Made by a program: the position numbers and the translations under genes. Of a stretch of 64,000 bases of DNA, positions 19,547-29,245 are shown in pieces. Position 1 is the stretch's first letter, and each line of letters starts with the position of its first letter. The DNA is from Planctomycetales bacterium. GTDB taxonomy: Bacteria > Planctomycetota > Planctomycetia > Pirellulales > Thermoguttaceae. The stretch is from assembly GCA_007119795.1 (NCBI GenBank), contig SKOZ01000048.1, forward strand, positions 18,318 to 82,317, written 5' to 3'. The notes under the pieces were generated by a model, which did not search any database, was not told where the DNA came from, and saw only the letters and a list, made by a program, of their open reading frames with translations.

Positions 19547-19575
19547 GTGACGCGGGCCGCGGCGTGCTCTACAAT
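19547..19575 (+). promoter_or_regulatory. Candidate sigma-70-type promoter
   Basis: GTGACG at 19547, a 17-bp spacer and TACAAT at 19570 fit a vegetative promoter about 90 bp before the GTG at 19670. It sits in the 356-bp divergent gap 19314-19669. The -35 is weak; the -10 is good. Confidence 0.4.
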
Positions 19576-19669
19576 TGCGGGAAGGGCCCGCTGGCTCGGG
19601 CGCGTCGAACGCCCCGTTCGGACTCCAAGGGACGGGCCGAAGAGGCCTCTAATATCGACAGCTTCGGCC

Positions 19670-22600
19670 GTGGAAAAAGCCCTCTTCTCGATCTCCTGTA
19701 CGACCTGCCAAGCCCGGCTCCTCGTCCGCGAGGCCTCGGCCATCGGGCAGATTCTCACCTGCCCGAAGTGCGAGAGCTTCGTCCAGGTGACTCCTCCCCC
19801 CGATTGGGAGGGTCCAGGACCGACGGACCCGAGCCCCGCCGCCGCGCAGTCGCCTGCCGACACGTCCTCTGCTCCCTCCGGCGGTGCTCCCTCAGGCACC
19901 TCCGAAACGCGGGACGCCCAACCGAAGCGGACGGCTCCGATAGCCGCACCCGATAAACGGGTCCGGCCTGCGGCCCAGGACCAACGCGTCGAAGAAGACG
20001 GAGCGGCGCCCATTGCGGCTGCGGCCTCGCCCAGGGAAGACGAATCGCCCTGGTCGGACGAACCGCTTACCGGCGAGCTGTCGCCTTCGGGCAGGGCATC
20101 CTCTTGGCGCGCAGCCCGAGCGCGCCGCGGACCACCTCCCCTACCTCCGGGTGTGGCGGTCGGTGCCTCGGTTCCCGCTCCGGTCTGGGCTTCGCCAGCC
20201 GAGCTTCGCTGGCGGCGGCTGCGGTGGGCACTGGTCGGCTCGGCCGTCGCAGGGATCGTCGTCGCCGTGTTGTGGGCGACCGTCGCCACCCGCGGGCGGC
20301 ATCGTCCCCATCCGCCCACGACGGGCCAGACGGGTGAGAATGTGGCCCAGTCCGCGGTCCCGTCGCCGGCAAAGCACTTCGCCGCCCGCCGCTGGCTCCC
20401 GGCTTCCACCCGCCTCTACGGGGAAGTTCACCTGGCATCCCTTGCCGGGCGGACCGGCATCGAGCCGCTCTGGGACCTCACGGAGGACATGTATGGACCG
20501 TCGGTGGGCCGGCTTCTGGCGGCGTTCGATCTCTCCTACGGGGATATGGAGCGCCTCGCTTTCGCCTCGCTCGATCTGGCGACCTGGCACGAGTCGTGCG
20601 TTTACCTGGTGCAACTACGGGACCCCGAGACCGAGTCGCGGCTGACCGCCTTGGGCGAGCCGGAGGGCGAAGGGGGGGCGTGGTTCGGGGCGACGCTCCG
20701 CCGGATGCCGAGCGGACCGTGGCCGCACCCCTTCGCGGTAATCGAGGGAGTGGGGCTGGTCACCGGCCCGGCTGACCTGCTCACCGAGTTGGACGCGCCC
20801 CCGGGCCCGTTGCTCAGCGATCCGTTGACTCGGCTGCTGGCCAACGCTCCGCCGGAGGCGGACCTCGTGCTGATGGCCGACCTTTCCTCCGCCCGCGCGG
20901 CGGGATGGCCCTTGCCGGAGGCCCTCTGGGATTGTTGGCCGGCAGGAGCAGTTCCCTACCGCGCCCTTTGGGAGGTGGCCCGCGGCGCCGCCTTGCTGGT
21001 CGATTGGGAGCAGGGTCTCCAGGGCCAGCTCGCCGTGGTCTGCGACGACGCCGCGGTGGCTGCGGCCGCTACAGCTTCCCTCACGGAGCTTGTGGCAGCG
21101 GCCCGCGAGTCGGTCCCTCGGGTCCGCGAGGCGGCTGCCGGGCAAGGAGGCGACGGCCAGCTCGCGCTTCCCGAGTCGGCGGTGGCCCACTACGGCGCCC
21201 TGCTCGACGAATTGATGGTGCTGCTGGCCGCAGCCCGTTGGGACGCCATCGAGGAGACCGTTTGGCTGCGGACGGAGTCGGCGACCGATCTCTCCGTCCT
21301 CGCCTCGCTGTTCGGGGAGGGCCTGGAACCCCTGGTGGCCGACTGGCAGGCTGCTGCCCTGGCAGTCGACGAAGAACGGGTGGCCGCCATCCTCGCCGCC
21401 TTGGCGGACTACGGTTCCCGGCACGGGCATTTGCCCCAAGGAGCCGCTGGTGGGTCCCTGGTCAAGCCCGAAACGCGGTTGAGTTGGATCGCCGCCCTCC
21501 TCCCGCACCTCGGCCGTGCCGAGTGGCACGATGAGCTCCAGTTTGCCTACCCCTGGGACAGCCGTGAGAATCGCGCGGTCACGGCGCGGCCGCTGCCGGA
21601 GGTGGTCAACCCCGCCTTGGGACCGAGCACGACCGACGAGGGCTTCCCGGTAACACATTACGTGGGGGTGGCGGGCTTTGGCGCCGATGCCGCCTCGCTG
21701 CCTGCGAGCGATCCGCGGGCAGGCGTCTTCGGCCACGGCCGGCAGGTCCGGCCCACGGACATCGCGGACGGGGCCTCGAACACCATAGCCATCCTGGGCC
21801 TGGAAGACCGGCTCGGTCCCTGGGGTTCCGGTGGCGAAGCGACCGTCCGCTCCCTGACCGCCCCCCCGTACGTTCGCGGACCCGACGGCTTCGGAAGCGG
21901 CCAGCCTCACGGCATGCTCGCCGGCATGGCCGACGGCTCCATGCGATTTATTTCCAAGGACGTTGACCCCCGCGTACTCGAGCAATTGGCGACACTCCAG
22001 GGCGGCAGCCAGCTCGACGCGGCCCTCGTGCTCCGTGACCCCCGCGAGCCCCCGGAACGCGAGGCGGCCGAGGACGACTCCGAAGCAGCGCCCGAACCGT
22101 CCGAGGACGTCGACGCCCTGGCCGAAGCCGTCGAGGAACCCATCGAGGGCGATGACCTCCCCTCCCCGGAGCTGCGTCCCGCGACGGTGGACGTCCTCGA
22201 GCGGCTCGACGACCCCATCGCCGATATCGAGATCCGCGCCGCTACGCTCGGCGAGGCAGTCCGATTTCTCTCCGAGTTGAGCACCATTGCCGTAACCTTC
22301 GACGCCGACGCCCTGGCCCATCTCGGCGTACGGTTGGACGCACCGGTGCGCGTTCACCTCGAGGAGACGACCGTCGGCGACGTGTTGTCGGCGGTGCTGA
22401 ATCCCCATGGGCTCGACTACGCGGTCGACGCGGGCCATCTGATGGTCGGCGATCCCGTGGCGCTCGACGGGGAGCCTCTTGCCGTCCGCTACACGGTCTC
22501 GGATCTCGCCCGCGACGCCGCCGCACTCGAGGAGCTCGAAGACATGATCCGGGCGCTGGTGGCCCCCTCGAGTTGGGACTCGGAGGGGGGGACCGGAAAG

Positions 22601-23257
22601 GTGACGGTGAACGACGGTGCGATCGTCGTCGAGCAACGGCCCACCGTCCATTACGAGGTGATCGCCTTCTGCGAGCGGCTGCGCCTGGCTCGCGGCCAGC
22701 CGCTCCGCAGCCGCTCCGGTGCGGAACGCTTTTCGTTGGTCCCGCGGCGCGAGCAGGCGCAGTCGGTCCTGCACCGCGCCGTCCGGGGCAACTTCCGCAT
22801 CCCGGCCACGCTCGACCGCATCGTCGAGCATTACGCCACCCAGGCGGGGGCCACAGTATTCATTGACTGGCACGCGCTGGGAGCCCGGGGAATCGGCCCC
22901 GACTCGACCTTCTCGGTCGTCGCCGACGACGAACCGTTGGCCGAGGTCCTCGACCGTCTTCTCGACCAGGTGGATCTGGCCTGGCGTGCCGTCGACGCGA
23001 GCACGCTCCAGGTGACCACCTACGAGGCGCTCCTTGCCCGGCCCGAGCTGGAGATCTATCCTCTTGGCCATCTGCCCGAGGCCGACCTCTCGGCCGTGCG
23101 GCTGATGGCCCGTATCGAGGCTGCGCTGGACGATTTGAAGGGACCGGCTGAGGTGGCGGTCCGCTTCGATCCTTCCTCGCAAGCGCTCTTCGTGCTGGCC
23201 CCCCAGCCTTGGCACGCCACTGTGGCCGCGGCGCTGCCGCCGCGCCCCGCTCCGTAA
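19670..23257 (+). CDS. Zinc-ribbon / DUF1559-type / STN-like fusion protein
   Basis: A 1195-residue protein from GTG 19670. Order: N-terminal zinc ribbon with C10, C13, C31 and C34 (CTTC and CPKC); a Pro/Ala-rich linker; one membrane helix at about 185-207; a large domain; a DUF1559-type C-terminal block (near 650-760) with DIADGASNTIAILG and the DGSMRF signature; an acidic linker; and a region (about 840-930) resembling secretin/TonB short N-terminal domains, followed by a second related segment. DUF1559 proteins are pseudopilin-like and planctomycete-specific. The topology suggests a cytosolic zinc ribbon with an extracytoplasmic body. GTG was chosen because related proteins start with the same EKALFSISCTTCQ pattern. 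Confidence 0.82.
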   Translation: MEKALFSISCTTCQARLLVREASAIGQILTCPKCESFVQVTPPPDWEGPGPTDPSPAAAQSPADTSSAPSGGAPSGTSETRDAQPKRTAPIAAPDKRVRPAAQDQRVEEDGAAPIAAAASPREDESPWSDEPLTGELSPSGRASSWRAARARRGPPPLPPGVAVGASVPAPVWASPAELRWRRLRWALVGSAVAGIVVAVLWATVATRGRHRPHPPTTGQTGENVAQSAVPSPAKHFAARRWLPASTRLYGEVHLASLAGRTGIEPLWDLTEDMYGPSVGRLLAAFDLSYGDMERLAFASLDLATWHESCVYLVQLRDPETESRLTALGEPEGEGGAWFGATLRRMPSGPWPHPFAVIEGVGLVTGPADLLTELDAPPGPLLSDPLTRLLANAPPEADLVLMADLSSARAAGWPLPEALWDCWPAGAVPYRALWEVARGAALLVDWEQGLQGQLAVVCDDAAVAAAATASLTELVAAARESVPRVREAAAGQGGDGQLALPESAVAHYGALLDELMVLLAAARWDAIEETVWLRTESATDLSVLASLFGEGLEPLVADWQAAALAVDEERVAAILAALADYGSRHGHLPQGAAGGSLVKPETRLSWIAALLPHLGRAEWHDELQFAYPWDSRENRAVTARPLPEVVNPALGPSTTDEGFPVTHYVGVAGFGADAASLPASDPRAGVFGHGRQVRPTDIADGASNTIAILGLEDRLGPWGSGGEATVRSLTAPPYVRGPDGFGSGQPHGMLAGMADGSMRFISKDVDPRVLEQLATLQGGSQLDAALVLRDPREPPEREAAEDDSEAAPEPSEDVDALAEAVEEPIEGDDLPSPELRPATVDVLERLDDPIADIEIRAATLGEAVRFLSELSTIAVTFDADALAHLGVRLDAPVRVHLEETTVGDVLSAVLNPHGLDYAVDAGHLMVGDPVALDGEPLAVRYTVSDLARDAAALEELEDMIRALVAPSSWDSEGGTGKVTVNDGAIVVEQRPTVHYEVIAFCERLRLARGQPLRSRSGAERFSLVPRREQAQSVLHRAVRGNFRIPATLDRIVEHYATQAGATVFIDWHALGARGIGPDSTFSVVADDEPLAEVLDRLLDQVDLAWRAVDASTLQVTTYEALLARPELEIYPLGHLPEADLSAVRLMARIEAALDDLKGPAEVAVRFDPSSQALFVLAPQPWHATVAAALPPRPAP

Positions 23258-23280
23258 GCGTGGGAGCCAGAGAGCCGCCG

Positions 23281-25947
23281 ATGGTCCAGGTGAGCACGCA
23301 CTTGAGCACGGGGCTTGGCGGGCTCGACCGAGCGCTGCGCGGGCTGATCCCCGGCGATAACATCGTCTGGCGCGCGGACGCCGTCGACGGCTATGCCCGC
23401 TTCGTGACCCCCTACTGCCGAAGCGCCCTGGACCGTGGGCGACAACTGGTCTACTTCCGCTTCGCGGAGCATCCGCCGCTGGTGGATGAGGCCGCGGGAG
23501 CCGAGGTGTGCCGGCTCGATCCGCGCATGGGCTTCGAGGCCTTCACCGCCGAGATCCACAAGGCGATCGAGCGATCGAGCCGCGGGACCTGGTACGTCTT
23601 CGACTGCCTTTCCGAACTGGCCGTCGCCTGGCGGAGCGACACCATGCTGGGCAATTTCTTCCGCCTCACCTGCCCCTATCTCTACGACGTGGAGGCCATC
23701 GCCTATTTCGGTCTCCTGCGGCACGGGCACGCCCTGGAGGCGGAGAACCTGATCCTCGATACCACGCAAGTCTTCCTCGACGTCTACGCGCGGCGCGGAC
23801 GGCTCTTCGTCCACCCCATCAAGGTGCAGCAGCGGCACTCGCCGACGATGTACATGCTCCACGTCTGGGAGGACGAGAACTTCCTCCCCGTGGCCGAGAG
23901 CGCCATCACGGCAGAGATTCTCGGCGCGGAGCCCTGCCCGGCCATCGACGCCTTCCGGCCGCCTCGGGGCGTCTGGCTGGGCGCCTTCCGGGCAGGAGAA
24001 GAGGCCCTCGAGGACCAACGGCGGAGGCCGGATAGCGCAAAGTGCCGCGCCGAGGCCGAGGAAGCCCGCCGCCGGCTTCTCCGCACGGCGATCACCCGGA
24101 ATCCGCAGATGCTCGAGCTGCTCGAGCGTTACTTCACCCTCGACGACGTCCTCCGCGTGGGCCGCCGCATCGTGGGGACCGGCCTCATCGGCGGCAAGGC
24201 GGTGGGAATGCTCCTGGCGCGGGCCATCCTCCAGGAGAGCGATCCGGTTTGGGAGGACGTGTTGGAAACCCACGATTCCTTCTACGTCGGCTCCGACGTC
24301 TTCCACTCCTTCCTGGTCCGCAACGGCCTCTGGTGGGAATGGCAGAAGCACCGCGATCCGGTCTCCTACCTCGCCAACGCCGAGCACGCCCGCCAGCGGA
24401 TCGTCGTGGGGAGCTTTCCCGAACATACCCTGGGGCAGTTCCAGGCGATGCTCGACTACTTCGGCTCTTCGCCGATCATCGTCCGTTCCAGCAGCCTGCT
24501 GGAGGACAACTTCGGCCACTCCTTCGCGGGCAAGTACGAGAGCGTCTTCCTGCCCAACCAGGGTTCCCGCGAGCAGCGGCTGCACGACTTCGTCTCCGCC
24601 GTCCGCACGATTTATGCCAGCACGATGAGCGAGAAGGCCCTCCGCTACCGTGCCCGGAGGGGAATGCTCGGCGGCGACGAGCAGATGGCCCTGCTCGTGC
24701 AACGGGTCTCGGGGGCCTTCCACGGACGGTTCTTCTTCCCGCACCTCGGCGCGGTCGGTTTCTCCTACAACCCTTTCGCTTGGAGCCGGGAGATCGACCC
24801 GGCGGCGGGCGCGGCGCGGATCGTCTTCGGCCTGGGGACCCGCGCCGTCGACCGCAACGACGACGATTATCCGCGGGTGGTGGCCCTCAATGCCCCCGAC
24901 CGCCGGCCGGTAGCCGGCTACGACGAAGTCCTCCACTACGCGCAGCGGGGCGTCGACGTCCTCGACTTGCAGGCCAACCAGTTGGTCTCGGAGTCCTTCG
25001 AGGCGGTGCTCGCCGAAAGCAGTGACGTGCCCCTGGAACTCTTCGCCTCGCGGAACGAGCAGCTCAGCCGCGCCCCCGGGGGCGCTGAGGATGGCGCCGT
25101 CTTCCCCTACGTGCTCACCTTCGACGGCCTGCTCCGCGATACGCCCCTGATCCCGCAGATACGGAATATGCTGGAGTGCTTGCAGGGGGCCTATCGGTGC
25201 CCCGTGGACGTGGAGTTCACGGTGAACTTCCTCCGCGATCGGACCTACCGGCTCAACATCGTGCAGTGTCGTCCCTTGCAGATCAAGGTCGAGGATGCCG
25301 TCGGGGAGCCGCCCGCAGAGATCGCCGAGGAAGACCTGCTGCTTCGTGCCTGCGGAGCGATTGTCGGCCACAGCCGCACGGTGGCCATTGAGCGGGTGAT
25401 CTTCGTAGCTCCCTCGGTCTATGGCCAACTGATGCTCCGCGACCGCTACGCGGTGGCGCGGCTCGTAGGACGGCTGGTCCGCCAGGGCGCCGAAGCGGAG
25501 CGGGCCATGCTCCTCCTGGGTCCCGGCCGTTGGGGGACTTCCATGCCCGCGCTGGGAGTCCCGGTGAGCTTCAACGAGATCAGCCACGTGGCCGCGCTCT
25601 CCGAGATTGTCGTGATGCGGGAGGGCCTCGTGCCCGACGTCTCGCTGGGGACCCACTTCTTCAACGAACTGGTCGAGGCCGACATCCTCTACGTCGCCCT
25701 CTTTCCGGAGAAGGAGGGGAATGCCCTGAAGGAAGATCGCCTCCTGGGACTGCCCAGCCGGCTCGCAGAGCTCTCGCCCGACGACGCCCGCTGGGACCGG
25801 GCGGTCCGGGTGATCGACGCCGCCGACCTCGGCGGCCGGCGGCTGGTGCTCCACGCGAACACGTTCGAACAGCGAGCCGTCTGCTTCATCGAGGGCGGAT
25901 CGGAGTCGAGCGGCCAGGCTGCGCTCTGCCGACCACCTTCCGCCTGA
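23281..25947 (+). CDS. PEP/pyruvate-binding (PPDK-like) protein with degenerate KaiC-like N-terminus
   Basis: 888 residues from ATG 23281, 23 bp after the previous gene, probably one transcript. Residues about 1-240 follow the RecA/KaiC plan (STGLGGLDRAL then a beta strand), but the Walker A loop is replaced by RADAVDGYARF, so ATP binding there is unlikely. Residues about 305-690 are a pyruvate-phosphate-dikinase nucleotide-binding domain (GGKAVGMLLARA; IIVRSSSLLEDNFGHSFAGK). The C-terminal region carries LLLGPGRWGTS and GTHFFNEL blocks. No swivelling phosphohistidine domain of PPDK or PEP synthase was seen, so it is probably not a true PEP synthase. Confidence 0.85.
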   Translation: MVQVSTHLSTGLGGLDRALRGLIPGDNIVWRADAVDGYARFVTPYCRSALDRGRQLVYFRFAEHPPLVDEAAGAEVCRLDPRMGFEAFTAEIHKAIERSSRGTWYVFDCLSELAVAWRSDTMLGNFFRLTCPYLYDVEAIAYFGLLRHGHALEAENLILDTTQVFLDVYARRGRLFVHPIKVQQRHSPTMYMLHVWEDENFLPVAESAITAEILGAEPCPAIDAFRPPRGVWLGAFRAGEEALEDQRRRPDSAKCRAEAEEARRRLLRTAITRNPQMLELLERYFTLDDVLRVGRRIVGTGLIGGKAVGMLLARAILQESDPVWEDVLETHDSFYVGSDVFHSFLVRNGLWWEWQKHRDPVSYLANAEHARQRIVVGSFPEHTLGQFQAMLDYFGSSPIIVRSSSLLEDNFGHSFAGKYESVFLPNQGSREQRLHDFVSAVRTIYASTMSEKALRYRARRGMLGGDEQMALLVQRVSGAFHGRFFFPHLGAVGFSYNPFAWSREIDPAAGAARIVFGLGTRAVDRNDDDYPRVVALNAPDRRPVAGYDEVLHYAQRGVDVLDLQANQLVSESFEAVLAESSDVPLELFASRNEQLSRAPGGAEDGAVFPYVLTFDGLLRDTPLIPQIRNMLECLQGAYRCPVDVEFTVNFLRDRTYRLNIVQCRPLQIKVEDAVGEPPAEIAEEDLLLRACGAIVGHSRTVAIERVIFVAPSVYGQLMLRDRYAVARLVGRLVRQGAEAERAMLLLGPGRWGTSMPALGVPVSFNEISHVAALSEIVVMREGLVPDVSLGTHFFNELVEADILYVALFPEKEGNALKEDRLLGLPSRLAELSPDDARWDRAVRVIDAADLGGRRLVLHANTFEQRAVCFIEGGSESSGQAALCRPPSA

Positions 25948-25999
25948 CAAGCGGAATCCCTTCGCGGGCGGTGAAGCGGGGGAGGAATACCGCGTCGGC

Positions 26000-26695
26000 T
26001 TACGAGCCGGGTTCGTTCGCATCCGTGGACAGGACTCGACCGTTGCGCAGGTGAAGGACTTGGTCCGCCATGCGGCCTGACTGCTCGGGGTCGTGGCTGA
26101 CCCAGATCGTGGCTCGCGAGGGGCCTTCGCCCACCCATGCATGGAGGAGCCGTTCCACGGCGGCGGTGGTCTGCGGGTCGAGGGCGGCCGTCGGCTCGTC
26201 GAAGAGGAGCACCGTCGGGTCGAGTTGCAGCGCCCTCAGCAGCGCGGCAATCTGCATCTCGCCGCCGGAGAGGTCGGCGGTTGCCTTGGTGAGGAAGCTC
26301 GCTTCGCGACCGAGCCGCGCCAGCCACTCGGTGATCCGCGCGCGGTCGTAGCGGCGCCCGGCGTGGACGGCCAGCGCGAAGGGCGATTGCAGGGCCTCCT
26401 CGACGGTACCGCCGAGCAGGGCGGGCCGCTGATGGAGGTAGACGACCTCGCGGCGGAACGCCGGGAGGCGGTTGCCGCGGACTTCCTCGCCGCGCCAGAA
26501 CACCGTGCCGCTCTCGAGAGGATCCAGCAGGATCAGCGCCCGCATGAGAAGCGTCTTGCCCGAGCCGGACGGCCCGGCAAGCGCCAACCGCATTCCGGCC
26601 TTCAGCGTCACGGAGACGTGGTCCAGGAGCCAACCGTTGCCGTCCGGGTGACGGCGGGCGAGTTCTCGGGCGGTGAGCAGAGGTGGGTCGGACAT
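26000..26695 (-). CDS. ABC transporter ATP-binding protein (FetA/YbbL-like), orphan
   Basis: 231 residues with a complete ABC ATPase: Walker A GPSGSGKT (41-48), Q-loop Q89, signature LSGGEMQ (142-148), Walker B LLFDEP (163-168) and switch H201. Short length and the HQRPALLGGTVEE region resemble the ATPase of the FetAB/YbbLM metal-export type. The membrane partner, normally adjacent, is not in the window: convergent with the preceding gene (52-bp gap) and divergent from the GH2 gene. Start ATG 26695. Confidence 0.87.
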   Translation of the reverse strand: MSDPPLLTARELARRHPDGNGWLLDHVSVTLKAGMRLALAGPSGSGKTLLMRALILLDPLESGTVFWRGEEVRGNRLPAFRREVVYLHQRPALLGGTVEEALQSPFALAVHAGRRYDRARITEWLARLGREASFLTKATADLSGGEMQIAALLRALQLDPTVLLFDEPTAALDPQTTAAVERLLHAWVGEGPSRATIWVSHDPEQSGRMADQVLHLRNGRVLSTDANEPGS

Positions 26696-26941
26696 GCACA
26701 TCCGGGGACTTCGGCGAAGGGCCCAGACCTGGGGCCGGGAAATCCCGACCGGCTGCGGGCCGTTGCCTGCAAGATAGAGGCCGCAGCCGGCGGGGACAAC
26801 CACCGCTATGATCCCCGGTGGCCTTACCCGGCTCCCCCTACCGCTGCCGCCCCGTTCACCGGCTGCGGCTGGGTTGTTAGACTGAGTGGTCGTGGCGTCA
26901 GGAAATCCACGATGCCCGGACCGAGAACAAGGAGCCGAAAT

Positions 26942-29215
26942 ATGCCAACCCTCCGGAAGCAAGGTGTCTTGTCCACCGCCTGTCTGGGCGCATTGCTGGC
27001 GATGGGGCTCTCCCCAGCCGCTGCCGACCAGTGGCAGCCGGTCGAAGGGCACATCATGACGCCCTGGGCTGAGGGGCTGACTCCCGAGAACGTCTGGCCG
27101 GAATATCCCCGTCCGATGCTGGTGCGGGAGGATTGGCAGAACCTCAACGGCCTCTGGGATTATGCCATCGTCCCCCGTTTGGCCGAAAAGCCGGACGAAT
27201 TCGACGGGCAGATCCTCGTCCCCTTCGCCGTGGAATCGGCCCTCTCGGGGGTGAAGAGGCCGCTCCTCCCCGAGGACCGCCTCTGGTATCGGCGGAGCTT
27301 CACCATCCCGGAAGATTGGCAGGGGCAGCGCTTCCTGCTGCACTTCGGCGCCGTCGACTGGGAGGCTCGCGTGTGGGTCAACGGCGAGGAGTTGGGCGTC
27401 CACCGCGGCGGCTACAATTCCTTCTCGTTCGACGTCACCAATGCGCTGGCCGGACGGGACGAGCACGAACTGGTGGTCGCCGTCTGGGACCCCACCGACC
27501 AGGGGCCGCAACCTCGCGGCAAGCAGGTCCTCAATCCGCACGGCATCTGGTACACGGCGGTCTCGGGCATCTGGCAGACGGTTTGGCTGGAGCCGGTCCC
27601 CGCGGCTTCCATCGCCGGGATGAGGCATACGCCCGACATCACCGCGGGCACCCTTTCCTTGGAGGTCGAGACACGCGGGAAGGACGGCGACTACCGCCTC
27701 CGTGCCGTAGCCCGCGATGGGGAAGAACCAGTCGCCGAAGCGGCCGCAGCCGCCGGCGAAACCCTGACCCTGACCATCGCCGAGCCGAAGCTCTGGACCC
27801 CGGACCACCCCTTCCTCTACGACCTCACCGTCGAACTGGTCCGCCAGGACGAGGTCGTCGACGCGGTGGAGAGCTACTTCGGCATGAGGGAGGTCTCCGT
27901 CGAAGAGGACGAGGAGGGGATCGCCCGCATCCTCCTCAACGGCGAATTCCTCTTCCAGTACGGTCCGCTCGACCAGGGCTGGTGGCCCGACGGCCTCTAC
28001 ACGCCGGCCAGCGACGCGGCGCTCCGCTACGACGTGGAGATGACCAAGGAGCTGGGCTTCAACATGCTCCGCAAGCACGTGAAGATCGAACCCGCCCGCT
28101 TCTACTACTGGTGCGATCGCCTCGGCGTCCTCGTCTGGCAGGACATGCCCAACGGCGACCGCCACATCGGCGGCCAGGATCCGGACCTCGACCGTGCGCC
28201 GTTGTCCGCCGTCCAGTTCGAGTACGAGCTGAAGGCCTTGGTCGACACCTTCCAGAGCCATCCCTCGATCGTGATGTGGGTGATCTTCAACGAGGGATGG
28301 GGGCAGTACGACACCGAGCGGCTGACCCGTTGGCTGCAGGAGTACGACCCCACGCGGCTGGTGAACTCGGCCAGCGGCTGGACCGACCGCGGTGTGGGCG
28401 ACGTCCACGACGTCCACCGCTATCCCGGCCCGGCGATGCCCGCACCCGAGGCCGAGCGGGCCATCGTCCTCGGGGAGTTCGGCGGCCTCGGACTGGTCAT
28501 CGAAGACCATATCTGGCAGTTGGACGACGCCTGGGGCTACCGCTCCTACAAAACCAAGGAGGAGCTCACCGAGGCCTACCTGGACTTGCTCGAGCGGCTC
28601 CGCCCCATGATCGGCCGCGGGCTCTCGGCAGCCGTCTACACGCAGACCAGCGACGTGGAGATCGAGGTCAACGGTCTTATGACCTACGACCGCAAGGTGA
28701 TCAAGTTCGATCCCGAGGTAGTCCGCCCCGCAGCCGAGCGGCTCTATGAACCCCCTCCCGAGATCCGTAGCGTGGTCCCCACCTCGCAACGTGAGGGCCG
28801 GACCTGGCGGTATACCCTCGAGGAGCCCGGCGAGGGCTGGTATGCCGAGGACTTCGACGACTCGGCCTGGGACGAAGGCCCGGGAGGCTTCGGCACGGAG
28901 ATGACGCCTGGTTCGGTGGTCCGCACCGAGTGGTCGACGTCCGACATCTGGCTCCGCCGCACCTTCGAACTCGATTCGGCCGCCCTGGTGAACCCGCATC
29001 TGGTGATCCACCACGACGAGGACGCGGTGCTCTACCTCAACGGCGAGCGGATCGCGAGTTTTGAGGGCTATGTTACCGATTATTTCCTGGTCCCCCTGGC
29101 ACCCGGGGCCCGGAAACTGCTCCGCGAGGGCCGCAACACGCTGGCCGTCCACTGCCACCAGACGGAGGGTGGGCAGTACGTCGACGTGGGGATTGTCGAT
29201 GTGGTGCCGCGCTAA
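26942..29215 (+). CDS. Glycoside hydrolase family 2 (beta-galactosidase-like), secreted
   Basis: 757 residues; ATG 26942 has AAGGAG about 8 bases upstream. A signal peptide ends near residue 28 (SPAAA). A jelly-roll sugar-binding domain (YRRSFTIP, WVNGEELGVHRGGY), an Ig-like domain and a TIM barrel follow. Acid/base E451 is in FNEGWGQYD and nucleophile E512 in VLGEFGG. The C-terminal 140 residues form an extra beta-sandwich (WLRRTFELD and a LYLNGERIA segment). It acts outside the cytoplasm on beta-linked sugars; whether galactosidase, glucuronidase or mannosidase is not decidable. Confidence 0.92.
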   Translation: MPTLRKQGVLSTACLGALLAMGLSPAAADQWQPVEGHIMTPWAEGLTPENVWPEYPRPMLVREDWQNLNGLWDYAIVPRLAEKPDEFDGQILVPFAVESALSGVKRPLLPEDRLWYRRSFTIPEDWQGQRFLLHFGAVDWEARVWVNGEELGVHRGGYNSFSFDVTNALAGRDEHELVVAVWDPTDQGPQPRGKQVLNPHGIWYTAVSGIWQTVWLEPVPAASIAGMRHTPDITAGTLSLEVETRGKDGDYRLRAVARDGEEPVAEAAAAAGETLTLTIAEPKLWTPDHPFLYDLTVELVRQDEVVDAVESYFGMREVSVEEDEEGIARILLNGEFLFQYGPLDQGWWPDGLYTPASDAALRYDVEMTKELGFNMLRKHVKIEPARFYYWCDRLGVLVWQDMPNGDRHIGGQDPDLDRAPLSAVQFEYELKALVDTFQSHPSIVMWVIFNEGWGQYDTERLTRWLQEYDPTRLVNSASGWTDRGVGDVHDVHRYPGPAMPAPEAERAIVLGEFGGLGLVIEDHIWQLDDAWGYRSYKTKEELTEAYLDLLERLRPMIGRGLSAAVYTQTSDVEIEVNGLMTYDRKVIKFDPEVVRPAAERLYEPPPEIRSVVPTSQREGRTWRYTLEEPGEGWYAEDFDDSAWDEGPGGFGTEMTPGSVVRTEWSTSDIWLRRTFELDSAALVNPHLVIHHDEDAVLYLNGERIASFEGYVTDYFLVPLAPGARKLLREGRNTLAVHCHQTEGGQYVDVGIVDVVPR

Positions 29216-29245
29216 GGACTTCCCGGAGATGAAAAGAGCTGCTCG

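Noticed and set aside
23056..26142. A 1028-codon minus-strand frame opposite the PEP/pyruvate-binding protein gene
   Set aside because: The plus-strand gene has diagnostic motifs; the minus frame reads as Arg/Asp/Val/Gly-rich sequence without domains.
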